From an uncultured Clostridia bacterium (GTDB lineage Bacteria; Bacillota; Clostridia; UBA1381), in the NCBI GenBank assembly GCA_947624485.1, contig CANQKM010000004.1, positions 62,001 to 126,000 of the forward strand: a DNA stretch of 64,000 nucleotides. The letters are read 5' to 3'. Shown here in pieces: positions 27,507 to 35,370 of this stretch. The first letter of the stretch is position 1. Each line of letters begins with the position of its first letter. The notes below the pieces were generated by a model that saw nothing but the letters and a program-made list of their open reading frames with translations, had not been told where the DNA came from and did no database searches. A program made the position numbers and the translations under genes.

Positions 27507-27524
27507 TTGATAATTATTTAACAA
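27507..27524. promoter_or_regulatory. Rex-like redox operator of the hydrogenase operon
   Basis: TTGATAATTATTTAACAA is an imperfect palindrome; read on the minus strand it differs from the clostridial Rex consensus TTGTTAA-N4-TTAACAA at one of 14 defined positions. It lies 63 bases upstream of the NuoE-like ATG, just downstream of the predicted -10, where a bound repressor would block transcription. Rex is known to release DNA when NADH is high. Confidence 0.7.
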
Positions 27525-27540
27525 TCAACCGCACTATAAT

Positions 27541-27569
27541 ATTGTATCACACCGCAAGACAATTTTCTA
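27541..27569 (-). promoter_or_regulatory. Predicted promoter of the hydrogenase operon
   Basis: On the minus strand TAGAAA and TACAAT are separated by 17 bases with an extended -10 (TGATACAAT). An overlapping alternative (TTGTCT, 18 bases, TATAGT at 27533-27562) is possible. Confidence 0.5.
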
Positions 27570-27639
27570 TATGGTAATTTATTTTTGTCGAATTGATATA
27601 GTTTTTTGTGTGTCTGTTATGCTAAAGTCACAAACAACT

Positions 27640-28479
27640 TTAGTTAGCCGTAGTTACGACCTGCGTTTTTGCGCCGTTTTCACGCGGCACGGACATTATT
27701 ACGCCGCGCGGACACTTTTTCGCGCACAAGCCGCAGTTTTTGCATTTGCCGTAATCTATTATAGCATGATTGTCCACCACATGTATAGCGTCAAAATGAC
27801 ACTCTTTTTCGCATAATTTACAGCCGATACAGCCCTTTTTGCAGTATTGATTGACAAATTTTCCCATTTCGGGATTTGAGCAAAGAACCCAGTGACGCTG
27901 GTTTTTCGGCACGAGCCTTATAATATGCTTCGGGCATTCCTTTATACATTTGCCGCACGCCTGACAGAGCGTGTCGTCAACGACGGCTACGCCGTTCTTA
28001 ATCTTGATCGCGCCGAACGGGCATACGTTCGCGCAGTGACCGAGACCGAGACAGCCGCTTTCGCATTTTTTTGCTCCGCCGGCAAATTTTGCCGCCGCGG
28101 CGCAGTCTTTTATTCCCTTGTAATCAAATTTGTACACCACGGACGCTCTGTCGCCGGCGCACATTACGCGCGCGACGACCTCCTGTACCTCGCCCGCTTC
28201 AACGCCCATTATGTCGGCTATCTTCTGCGCCACCGGCGCTTTGCCGACGGTACAGGCATTTACAGGCGCGCCGTCATTTACGACCGCCTCCGCGTAAGCC
28301 GAGCAGCCCGCGTAGCCGCACGAGCCGCAGTTCGCGCCGGGCAGCACCTCGGTGATACGCTCCGCGCGCTCGTCCTTTTTAACGGCGAATATGTGCGCGG
28401 CAAACGCGAGAAGAAGTCCGAACAAAAGACCTGTTCCGCCGACAACGCATACCGCGGAAATTATATTTGCTGTGTTCAT
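27640..28479 (-). CDS. rnfB: Rnf complex subunit RnfB
   Basis: The 279-residue ferredoxin-accepting subunit of the Rnf ion pump. One N-terminal helix (about 5-31) anchors it. The Fe-S domain follows with CGSCGYAGCSAY near residue 51. The remaining clusters are CESGCLGLGHCANVCPFGA near 138, CQACGKCIKECP near 171, CKKGCIGCKLCEKECHF near 213 and CKNCGLCAKKCPRG near 247. It is the last gene of rnfCDGEAB. A weak hairpin without a T tail overlaps its stop codon, so termination before the hydrogenase promoter is unclear. Confidence 0.94.
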   Translation of the reverse strand: MNTANIISAVCVVGGTGLLFGLLLAFAAHIFAVKKDERAERITEVLPGANCGSCGYAGCSAYAEAVVNDGAPVNACTVGKAPVAQKIADIMGVEAGEVQEVVARVMCAGDRASVVYKFDYKGIKDCAAAAKFAGGAKKCESGCLGLGHCANVCPFGAIKIKNGVAVVDDTLCQACGKCIKECPKHIIRLVPKNQRHWVLCSNPEMGKFVNQYCKKGCIGCKLCEKECHFDAIHVVDNHAIIDYGKCKNCGLCAKKCPRGVIMSVPRENGAKTQVVTTAN

Positions 28480-28525
28480 TTTATTCCTCCATTACGCAAA
28501 TTGCGTTTTGCGATTCATTTCCGAT

Positions 28526-29113
28526 TTAACCGATTGAGAAGCCCGAAAAGCCCATAAACGCTATCGACATAAGTCCGGCCGTCAAAAGGGCTATCGGGAA
28601 GCCGCGGAAGCACTCCGGCACGGCGTCCTCGTCGAGATACTCTCTTATGCCCGCCATTAAAACTATCGCGAGCGTGAAGCCGAGTGCCGAGAACGTTCCG
28701 TTAAGCAGTGAGAATATGAAGCTGTCCGCGTAGTTCTGCACGTTTAACAGCGTCACGCCGAGTACCGCGCAGTTTGTCGTTATAAGCGGAAGGTAAATTC
28801 CGAGCGCGTTATACAGTGACGGCAGCGACTTCTTTATAAACATCTCCACAAACTGCACAAGTCCCGCGATAATCAGTATAAACAGTATCGTCTGCAGGTA
28901 ATCGAGTCCGAACGGTATGAGCAGAAACTTGTTTGCAAGCCACGTAAACGCCGAGGCGAGAGCCATTACGAACGTGACTGCCATACCCATGCCGAACGCC
29001 GTTTCCGTCTTTTTTGACACTCCGAGGAACGGGCATATTCCGAGGAATTTCACCATTACGAAGTTTTCCGTAAGGAGCGCGGACAAAAGTATCGATACAA
29101 TCTGAACAGCCAT
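28526..29113 (-). CDS. rnfA: Rnf complex subunit RnfA
   Basis: A 195-residue integral membrane subunit with about six helices. It shares the family motif [13 protein letters not shown] near residue 24 and TNCAVLGV near 113; the conserved cysteines are thought to bind the membrane [2Fe-2S] centre shared with RnfE. Its ATG overlaps the rnfE stop (ATAATGG context), indicating coupled translation. Confidence 0.94.
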   Translation of the reverse strand: MAVQIVSILLSALLTENFVMVKFLGICPFLGVSKKTETAFGMGMAVTFVMALASAFTWLANKFLLIPFGLDYLQTILFILIIAGLVQFVEMFIKKSLPSLYNALGIYLPLITTNCAVLGVTLLNVQNYADSFIFSLLNGTFSALGFTLAIVLMAGIREYLDEDAVPECFRGFPIALLTAGLMSIAFMGFSGFSIG

Positions 29114-29739
29114 TATTTATCCGCCCCCTTCTTTGTTTTTTTCACGACGAAGTTTATCGTTCCGATAAGCAGTCCGAGTACGATAAAGCCGCCCGGAGCC
29201 ATTATCATTATCGTCGCCGGCTGCACGTGCGTGCCGTAGAGCGTTATTCCCCATATCGTACCCGCGCCGAGTATTTCGCGTATCGCGGATATAATGCAGA
29301 GTGCGCCCGTAAAGCCGAGTCCCATGCCGAGACCGTCGACCGCGCTGTGCCACGGCCCGTTTTTCGACGCGAACGCCTCCGCGCGCGCAAGGATTATGCA
29401 GTTTACGACTATAAGCGGTATAAACAACCCCAGCGACGACGCGAGGTCGGGCATAAACGCCTGCAGCGACATGTCGATCACCGTTACGAACGCCGCTATA
29501 ATTACTATGTACGCCGCTATTCTCACCTTGTCGGGAATTATCTTTCTCAAAAGCGATATGAGAAGGTTCGAGCAGATAAGGACAGCCGTTGCCGACAAGC
29601 CCATTCCCAAGCCGTTTTGAAGGCTCGTTGTGACGGCGAGCGTCGGACACATGCCGAGCAGCTGCATAAACGTCGGGTTTTCGGTAAACAGTCCGTTTTT
29701 GAATACGGACATTGCAGTTTTCTTGTTTTCGTCAGCCAT
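29113..29739 (-). CDS. rnfE: Rnf complex subunit RnfE
   Basis: A 208-residue integral membrane subunit homologous to RnfA, with about six helices. The conserved region [21 protein letters not shown] is split by helices, with the cysteine near residue 31 and a second conserved cysteine in [12 protein letters not shown] near 113. The C-terminus is basic and cytoplasmic (KKTKKGADK). It overlaps rnfG and rnfA by one base each. Confidence 0.94.
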   Translation of the reverse strand: MADENKKTAMSVFKNGLFTENPTFMQLLGMCPTLAVTTSLQNGLGMGLSATAVLICSNLLISLLRKIIPDKVRIAAYIVIIAAFVTVIDMSLQAFMPDLASSLGLFIPLIVVNCIILARAEAFASKNGPWHSAVDGLGMGLGFTGALCIISAIREILGAGTIWGITLYGTHVQPATIMIMAPGGFIVLGLLIGTINFVVKKTKKGADK

Positions 29740-30341
29740 TATCCGTTACCCCCTTCCAGTATGATCTCCGCTGCGTCAAGTGCGATGTTTACTCCGTTCG
29801 TTACGCCCCTTGAGGTAAGCGTCGCGCCGGAAATCGCCTGTATATCGGCGTCGGTCGCGCCCGATTTTGAAACGCCTATTCCGGCGCTCTTGCCGGTGTA
29901 CTGTTCGCGGAACGACGCGTCTGTCGCCTTCGCGCCGAGACCGGGCGTTTCGTTAAGCGATATGATTTCAACGCCCGCGACCGTCTTATCCTCGTTTACG
30001 CCGGTTACGGTCTGTATGCCTATGTCGTAGCCGCTCGTTTCGGTTATGACGCACGCGCCCGTAACTCTGCCGCTTTGGTCGAGAGCGGCGTAAGCCTTCG
30101 TTATCTCTCCCCTGCCGTCTTCGACGTTTTTCAGTTCGGGAGTAAGCTCAATTTCTTTAAAGTCAGCCGCGTCGGGCATTACGGCTTTGAGTGCCGTCTG
30201 CTCCTTTTTAATGTTGTTTTCGGCTATGAGCGGCGCGGTTTTCGCGTTTACAAAGCCCAGAAGCGCCGCCGCGAGCGCGGTTATCACAAACAGTATCGCG
30301 CCCACCTTTATAATTTCCTTTACGTCCAACTTTTCGCTCAT
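29739..30341 (-). CDS. rnfG: Rnf complex subunit RnfG (covalent FMN)
   Basis: A 200-residue subunit with one N-terminal helix (about 12-33) and an extracytoplasmic FMN-binding domain. The flavinylation motif SGATLTS lies near residue 169; its second threonine carries covalent FMN in known homologues. That attachment needs an ApbE-type flavin transferase, which is not encoded in this window. It overlaps rnfD by four bases. Confidence 0.93.
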   Translation of the reverse strand: MSEKLDVKEIIKVGAILFVITALAAALLGFVNAKTAPLIAENNIKKEQTALKAVMPDAADFKEIELTPELKNVEDGRGEITKAYAALDQSGRVTGACVITETSGYDIGIQTVTGVNEDKTVAGVEIISLNETPGLGAKATDASFREQYTGKSAGIGVSKSGATDADIQAISGATLTSRGVTNGVNIALDAAEIILEGGNG

Positions 30342-31288
30342 TTACGCGCACCTCCTCTGTTTCCGAAGGATTTCGGGACGGTATAGCGCTCGATAAGCGG
30401 CGCGGCAAGGTTCATCAGAAGTATCGAGAACGACACGCCCTCGGGATAACCGCCGAACCGTCTTATCAGGAACGTCAGAACGCCGCAGCCTATACCGAAT
30501 ATTATCATGCCGAGATGCGTCGTCGGCGTTGTCGTGTAGTCGGTCGCCATGAAGAACGCGCCCAGAAGAAGTCCGCCCGTCAGAAGCTGGTACGCGAGAT
30601 ACTGCGCGTCGAACGCATCCTTGCCGAAAAGGAATGTCAAAGCCGCGAATGACGCTATGTACGCAAGCGGTATCTTTATGCTTACCACGCGCCGCGCGAG
30701 CAGGTATATAAAGCCTATAATAAGCGCTATAGCCGATGTTTCGCCGATAGTACCCGCCTTCATGCCGACAAAGCACTGCATGAGAGACGGCATTGTTCCC
30801 TCCGCGCCGCTTTTCATTATTGCAAGCGGCGTCGCGGTCGTTACCGCGTCAAACGGTGTCTGGAAGCTCGTCATCGCGCCCGTCCACGCTATTAGCATGA
30901 AGCAGCGCGCCGCGAGGGCGGGGTTTACAAAGTTCTTGCCGAGTCCGCCGAACATCTGCTTTACTATCACTATCGCGAACGCCGAGCCTACGCACACCAT
31001 CCATATCGGTATGCGCGGCGGCATGTTGAGTCCGAGTAAAAGTCCCGTCACAACCGCGCTCAAATCGCCCGTTGTATTGCGCTTTTTGAGCAGTTTTTCA
31101 AATATCCACTCCGCGAGTACAGCCGATATTACCGCGCTCGCGAGGACGATTGTCGAGTAGATCCCGAACAGCAGTCCGCCCGCGACAGCCGCCGGAAGCA
31201 GCGCGATTATCACGTCGAGCATTATTTTCTGTGTCGTGGAATTAGTGTGAATGTGCGGCGAGGAGGACATTATGAGATTATTTTCCAT
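30338..31288 (-). CDS. rnfD: Rnf complex subunit RnfD
   Basis: A 316-residue polytopic subunit with about nine helices. The motif DAVTTATPLA near residue 166 matches the covalent FMN attachment region of RnfD/NqrB proteins. The start overlaps rnfC by 11 bases. The C-terminus (IERYTVPKSFGNRGGARK) is basic and cytoplasmic. Confidence 0.93.
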   Translation of the reverse strand: MENNLIMSSSPHIHTNSTTQKIMLDVIIALLPAAVAGGLLFGIYSTIVLASAVISAVLAEWIFEKLLKKRNTTGDLSAVVTGLLLGLNMPPRIPIWMVCVGSAFAIVIVKQMFGGLGKNFVNPALAARCFMLIAWTGAMTSFQTPFDAVTTATPLAIMKSGAEGTMPSLMQCFVGMKAGTIGETSAIALIIGFIYLLARRVVSIKIPLAYIASFAALTFLFGKDAFDAQYLAYQLLTGGLLLGAFFMATDYTTTPTTHLGMIIFGIGCGVLTFLIRRFGGYPEGVSFSILLMNLAAPLIERYTVPKSFGNRGGARK

Positions 31289-32603
31289 TGTTCTTTTCCT
31301 CCCTTACCTTTTTCATTACCTCCGGCTTTATCATTCTGATAAACTGGAGCAGGTTTTTGTTTGCGGGGCATATGTAGGAGCAAAGTCCGCACTCGATACA
31401 TTCAAGCACGTTGTACTTCTGCGCCATATCCACGTCGTCTTTTTTTGACGCCTGCACGAGCTTCATCGGCATGAGCCGCATCGGGCAGTGGTCAACGCAC
31501 CTTCCGCAGCGTATGCACGGAGCGTCGGGGTCGTACGTCTTTTCCGCCTTCGTTATCGTGAGTACCGACGAGGTGGTTTTTGTGACGGGGTAATCTATGT
31601 TGTACTGCGATATACCCATCATCGGGCCGCCCGAAATGATTTTTTCCGGCGCGTTTGCAAAGCCGCCCGCCTGTTCTATCAGGAACGATACCGGCACGCC
31701 CGTGCGCACGCGGAACACCGACGGATTTTTCACCGCGTCGCCCGACACAGTGACGTTTTTCTCTATCGCCGGAAGTCCCGTCTTAAACGCGTTCGCAATC
31801 GCGACGGCAGTCGCGACGTTTATTACGACCGCGCCCGCGTCCGCCGGAAGTCCGCCGGCAGGCACGTTTCTGCCGGTTATCGCCTTTATGAGCTGCTTTT
31901 CCGCGCCCTGCGGGTACTTCGTCTTTAATTCGATTATATGTATGTTTTCCCCGTATTCCTTCGACGCTTTCACAGCCTCTATTCCGTTCCTTTTGTTAAG
32001 CTCCACACCGATATAGCCGTCCTTAAGGTCAAGCACCTTCATGGCTACCTTTAAGCCGTAGATTATATCGTCCGCGTTTTCGAGCATGTAGCGGTGGTCG
32101 CTCGTTATGTACGGCTCGCACTCCGCACCATTCACGATTATGTAATCGACCTTCTGCTTCGGCGAAAGTTTGACGTGCGTCGGGAAGCCCGCGCCGCCCA
32201 TGCCGACAATGCCCGCTTCGCGTATGACGGACAAAAGCTCGTCATGGTTCATGCTCTTGTAATCCTTCGGGCAAACGTCGTCCGACACGGTATACTCCTT
32301 GTCGTTCTCGACAAATATCGCCTCCACCATCGAGCCGCTGTCATGAAAATACGGCTTTATATCCGTGACCGTGCCCGAAACCGACGAATGAACCGGCGCG
32401 GAAACGAATTCTCCGCTGTCGGCGATTTTTTGTCCGACCTTTACCTTATCGCCCACACTGACGAGCGCCTTTAACGGCGCGCCGATATGCTGACGCATCG
32501 GGTAGATGTGCATATCGCAGTCGGGCAGCCGAACTGTTTGTTTTTCATTTGTCAGCTCCTTGCGGTCGCGTATATGAAAGCCGCCTTTGAATGTTGCTGC
32601 CAT
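31278..32603 (-). CDS. rnfC: Rnf complex subunit RnfC (NADH-binding)
   Basis: A 441-residue peripheral subunit that exchanges electrons with NAD(H). The NADH/FMN region has GMGGAGFPTHVKLSP near residue 135, and the SLBB-like domain lies near 270-320. Two [4Fe-4S] motifs are CIRCGRCVDHCPMRLMP near 371 and CIECGLCSYICPANKNLL near 410. It is the first gene of the operon; the start is ATG 32603 behind GGAAGGTG, with a strong promoter 47-75 bases upstream. Confidence 0.95.
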   Translation of the reverse strand: MAATFKGGFHIRDRKELTNEKQTVRLPDCDMHIYPMRQHIGAPLKALVSVGDKVKVGQKIADSGEFVSAPVHSSVSGTVTDIKPYFHDSGSMVEAIFVENDKEYTVSDDVCPKDYKSMNHDELLSVIREAGIVGMGGAGFPTHVKLSPKQKVDYIIVNGAECEPYITSDHRYMLENADDIIYGLKVAMKVLDLKDGYIGVELNKRNGIEAVKASKEYGENIHIIELKTKYPQGAEKQLIKAITGRNVPAGGLPADAGAVVINVATAVAIANAFKTGLPAIEKNVTVSGDAVKNPSVFRVRTGVPVSFLIEQAGGFANAPEKIISGGPMMGISQYNIDYPVTKTTSSVLTITKAEKTYDPDAPCIRCGRCVDHCPMRLMPMKLVQASKKDDVDMAQKYNVLECIECGLCSYICPANKNLLQFIRMIKPEVMKKVREEKNNGK

Positions 32604-32649
32604 TGTTACACCTTCCTTTTTCGCTTTGCTTTAATACATAGCTATAGTT

Positions 32650-32678
32650 ATTGTATCATAATTAAATATTTTTTTCAA
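32650..32678 (-). promoter_or_regulatory. Predicted promoter of the rnf operon
   Basis: On the minus strand TTGAAA and TACAAT are separated by 17 bases, with the extended -10 TGATACAAT. It lies back to back with the plus-strand promoter; the two -35 boxes are 7 bases apart. Confidence 0.78.
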
Positions 32679-32685
32679 TATATAC

Positions 32686-32714
32686 TTGAAAGAAATATGA
32701 CGGTATATTATAAT
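32686..32714 (+). promoter_or_regulatory. Predicted promoter of the rseC-like operon
   Basis: TTGAAA and a perfect TATAAT are separated by 17 bases, 36 bases upstream of the ATG. It is divergent from the rnf promoter. Confidence 0.8.
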
Positions 32715-32749
32715 TAGAAGCGAATGTAAATATGTTACGGGGTGGTAAA

Positions 32750-33172
32750 ATGCTTCAGAGCGGTATTGTTAAAAGCGTGAGCGGAAAAACGGCTGAAATC
32801 GAAATTACGCGCTCGTCGTCATGCGGCGAAAGCTGCGCGTCGTGCGGACTTTGTCCGGGTATTACTGCGACGGTAAAAGCCGAAAATACCGCAAACGCAT
32901 CCGTCGGCGACGCTGTTTGCATAGATATGGCTGACAATAAAATCCTCGGCGCGGCTGCGCTCGTTTATATTGTGCCGGTGGCGGCGCTGATACTCGGATA
33001 TTTCGCCGCGTACGCAATATCAAAAAACGAGCTTGTATCGGCGGCGGCGGGATTTTTGCTCATGGCTGTTATATTCGTGATACTGATACTGTCGGACAAG
33101 CGTCTAAAGCGTAGGTACACGCCGCGCGTGACAAGGATTTTGCCGAAGGAGGACGCGGATGGCGGAGCTTAA
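32750..33172 (+). CDS. RseC/SoxR-reducing-system family protein
   Basis: A 140-residue membrane protein of the RseC type. The N-terminal part carries the conserved cysteine cluster CGESCASCGLCPG near residues 25-37, a likely Fe-S or metal site. Two transmembrane helices follow (about 70-90 and 95-115), and then a basic tail. The start is ATG 32750 behind GGGGTGG. In many bacteria RseC-family genes neighbour rnf genes (rsxC system), which matches the divergent layout here. A role in Rnf assembly or redox sensing is inferred. Confidence 0.82.
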   Translation: MLQSGIVKSVSGKTAEIEITRSSSCGESCASCGLCPGITATVKAENTANASVGDAVCIDMADNKILGAAALVYIVPVAALILGYFAAYAISKNELVSAAAGFLLMAVIFVILILSDKRLKRRYTPRVTRILPKEDADGGA

Positions 33173-33557
33173 GAAAAACCTCGCGTGGATCGGCGCGTTC
33201 GCGTTGATCGCCGCCGTGTGCGCGATAGTTATAGTGTGCCGCGCAAACACCGCGCCGCACGGTAAAACCGCAAAAATCCTCTCGGACGGTGAAACGGTGC
33301 GAATTGTGGATTTGGAAAACGTAAAAACCCCCTACGAGTTTACCGTCACGTCAAAGGACGGCGGCGAAAACACGGTAAGGGTTGAAAACGGGCGCATAGC
33401 CGTTGTGAGCGCGGACTGCCCCGATAAAATATGCGTCAAAAGAGGGTTTATAAGCGGCGCGCAGCCGCCCATAGTGTGCCTTCCCAACAAACTGACCGTC
33501 GTCGTCACCGATGGCAGCGGCGGCATTGACGCGGTGACGGGAGGCGATGCGCAGTGA
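33159..33557 (+). CDS. NusG domain II-containing membrane protein
   Basis: A 132-residue protein with one N-terminal helix (about 8-27) and an extracytoplasmic NusG-II-like beta domain (residues 40-125). The conserved DCPDKICVKRGFI element lies near residue 87, with PIVCLPNKLTVVV after it. It overlaps the preceding gene by 14 bases and the next by 4. The function is unknown; the family often sits beside flavinylation and electron-transfer genes. Confidence 0.8.
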   Translation: MAELKKNLAWIGAFALIAAVCAIVIVCRANTAPHGKTAKILSDGETVRIVDLENVKTPYEFTVTSKDGGENTVRVENGRIAVVSADCPDKICVKRGFISGAQPPIVCLPNKLTVVVTDGSGGIDAVTGGDAQ

Positions 33558-34054
33558 ATGTAAAAAAGCTTACGGTCATGGCGCTCATGTTGTCGCTCGC
33601 GCTCGTAATATTCGTCGCGGAGTCGTTTATACCGCCGCTCGTGCCGATACCGGGCGTAAAGCTCGGACTCGCGAACATTATAACGCTGATCGCCGTATAC
33701 ATTTTGGGACGGAAAGAAGCGTTTGTGATACTAACACTCCGTATCATTATTGCAAGCGTATTCTCCGGCGGTATGGCGGGATTTTTGTATAGTATGGCAG
33801 GCGGTCTTGTCTGCTTTGCCGTTACCGCTCTCGCGTCGCTCCGTCTCGGTGAAAACCGAATGTGGGTTGTGAGCGTGCTTGGCGCGGTCGGGCATAACGC
33901 CGGGCAGCTGACGGTCGCGTGTATCGTTATCGGCAGCGCGTACGTGCTGTGGTACGCGCCGTTCCTCATAATTTCGGCGATTATCACGGGCGCGTTCACC
34001 GGCGTTGCGGCGCAGATTACGACAAACAGGCTTCGTAAAATAAAAAAGACTTAA
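33554..34054 (+). CDS. Gx transporter family membrane protein
   Basis: A 166-residue protein with about five helices, of the Gx transporter family (formerly called heptaprenyl diphosphate synthase component I). Family motifs are PPLVPIPGVKLGLANIITL near residue 27 and SGGMAGFLYSMAGG near 72. The GTG start overlaps the previous stop codon. No enzymatic motif is visible; a small-molecule transport role is inferred. The stop codon lies inside a bidirectional terminator. Confidence 0.8.
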   Translation: MNVKKLTVMALMLSLALVIFVAESFIPPLVPIPGVKLGLANIITLIAVYILGRKEAFVILTLRIIIASVFSGGMAGFLYSMAGGLVCFAVTALASLRLGENRMWVVSVLGAVGHNAGQLTVACIVIGSAYVLWYAPFLIISAIITGAFTGVAAQITTNRLRKIKKT

Positions 34055-34075
34055 ACCAAGCGTTTAAGTCTTTTT
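34044..34075. terminator. Bidirectional terminator overlapping two stop codons
   Basis: A 13-bp stem AAAAGACTTAAAC / GTTTAAGTCTTTT with loop CAAGC carries T or A runs on both sides. The Gx transporter stop (34052-34054) and the trmD stop (34064-34066) both lie in it. Confidence 0.88.
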
Positions 34076-34801
34076 GTTTTTATAATGTTCCAGAAAAGCG
34101 CGGTCATCGTCTGTAAGCTCCGCGTTTTCAAGCATATCGGGACGTTTCTTTAAGGTTTCGATAAGTGACTGCTCCCTTTTCCACTTCTCTATATTCGCGT
34201 GGTGTCCCGATATTAAAACCTCGGGTATCTCAACGCCGTGCCACTCTTGCGGACGCGTGTACTGCGGATACTCCAACAGTCCCGAATAGTGCGACTCGTT
34301 CTCATACGAGCTGTCGGCAGCAAGCACGCCCGGTATAAGGCGCGACACTGCGTCTATCACTGCCATAGCGGGTATCTCGCCGCCGGTTAAAACGAAATCG
34401 CCTATGGAAATTTCCTCGTCCACTATCTCGTCTATGACGCGGCGGTCAACGCCCTCGTAGTGACCGCACAGCAGCACTATATGCTCTTCCTTCGCAAGCT
34501 CCTTCGCGACGGACTGATCAAACACCCTGCCCTGCGGCGACATGTATATGGTGCGCGGCTTGTAGTCAAGTCCCTCCGTCACAGCCTTGTACGCGTCGTA
34601 CACCGGCTGCGGCGACATCAGCATCCCTCCGCCGCCGCTGTATGGGTAGTCGTCGACCTTGCGGTGCTTGTTTTTTGTGTAATCGCGTATATCGGTAAAA
34701 TTCAGTTCTATTATGCCGTTTTCGCGCGCTCTGCCGATTATGCTGTCGCCGAGTACGGCTTCGAGCATCGCGGGAAAAAGCGTCAGAACGTCAAATTTCA
34801 T
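34064..34801 (-). CDS. trmD: tRNA (guanine-37-N1)-methyltransferase
   Basis: The 245-residue SPOUT enzyme that makes m1G37 in tRNA and so prevents frameshifting. The trefoil-knot AdoMet site is visible: YPYSGGGGMLM near residue 53, LCGHYEGVDRRV near 110 and SIGDFVLTGGEIPAM near 132. It overlaps the rimM stop by one base. The usual rpsP and rplS neighbours are not present in this window. Confidence 0.95.
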   Translation of the reverse strand: MKFDVLTLFPAMLEAVLGDSIIGRARENGIIELNFTDIRDYTKNKHRKVDDYPYSGGGGMLMSPQPVYDAYKAVTEGLDYKPRTIYMSPQGRVFDQSVAKELAKEEHIVLLCGHYEGVDRRVIDEIVDEEISIGDFVLTGGEIPAMAVIDAVSRLIPGVLAADSSYENESHYSGLLEYPQYTRPQEWHGVEIPEVLISGHHANIEKWKREQSLIETLKKRPDMLENAELTDDDRAFLEHYKNKKT

Positions 34802-35310
34802 TATAAGTCCTCCAAACCGTCGATAAGATGCACCGTCACGCTGCCGCCGTCAATATCCACGTCAAGCACCGTTTCGTCCGTCACGGGTATGAGCAGATCC
34901 TTCATACCCTCACGCTTTACCTCGTATATATCGCTCGCGCCGGTGTTTATAACGTCGGAAATTTTACCGATTTCGCGTCCGTCGTCTGTCACGACCGTAA
35001 GACCTATGAGGTCGGCGATATAGTAAACGCCGTCGGGCAGCTCGCCGAGCATACCGCGCTCCGCGTACAGCACGCGGTTTTTGTACTTTTCCACGTCGTT
35101 TATGTCGGTTATTTCCTTAAAACGCACTATGATGTTGCCTTTCTGGTACTTCACGCCGCTCAAGGTAAGGCGCTCGCAGCCGTCCTTCGTTTTCACGTAC
35201 GCGTATTCTATATCCTCAAACTGCTCGGGGTAGTCCGTCCACGGCACGACCTTTACCTCGCCGCGCAGACCGTGGGTGTTGACTATCTTGCCGACTTCAA
35301 GCAAATCCAT
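34801..35310 (-). CDS. rimM: Ribosome maturation factor RimM
   Basis: A 169-residue 16S rRNA processing factor that binds ribosomal protein S19. The N-terminal RimM domain starts GKIVNTHGLRGEVKVVPWTDYP, read in two parts, and the C-terminal PRC-barrel lies from about residue 95 (YIADLIGLTVV, DIYEVKREGMKDLLIPV). It is coupled to trmD. The upstream terminator leaves only about 37 bases for a promoter, so expression may depend on read-through. Confidence 0.94.
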   Translation of the reverse strand: MDLLEVGKIVNTHGLRGEVKVVPWTDYPEQFEDIEYAYVKTKDGCERLTLSGVKYQKGNIIVRFKEITDINDVEKYKNRVLYAERGMLGELPDGVYYIADLIGLTVVTDDGREIGKISDVINTGASDIYEVKREGMKDLLIPVTDETVLDVDIDGGSVTVHLIDGLEDL

Positions 35311-35347
35311 ATGAGTATCCTCCGTTTTTGTTTATGTAAACGAAAAA

Positions 35348-35364
35348 GGCTGCGCCGCGCAGCC
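35348..35364 (-). terminator. Intrinsic terminator after hisB
   Basis: On the minus strand GGCTGCG / CGCAGCC form a 7-bp GC stem followed by TTTTT. It ends the dnaJ-hisD-hisB unit. Confidence 0.7.
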
Positions 35365-35370
35365 GTTTCG

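Noticed and set aside
27622-27643. Terminator after rnfB
   Set aside because: CTAAAGT / ACTTTAG can pair, but no T run follows on minus, so it is not called a terminator.
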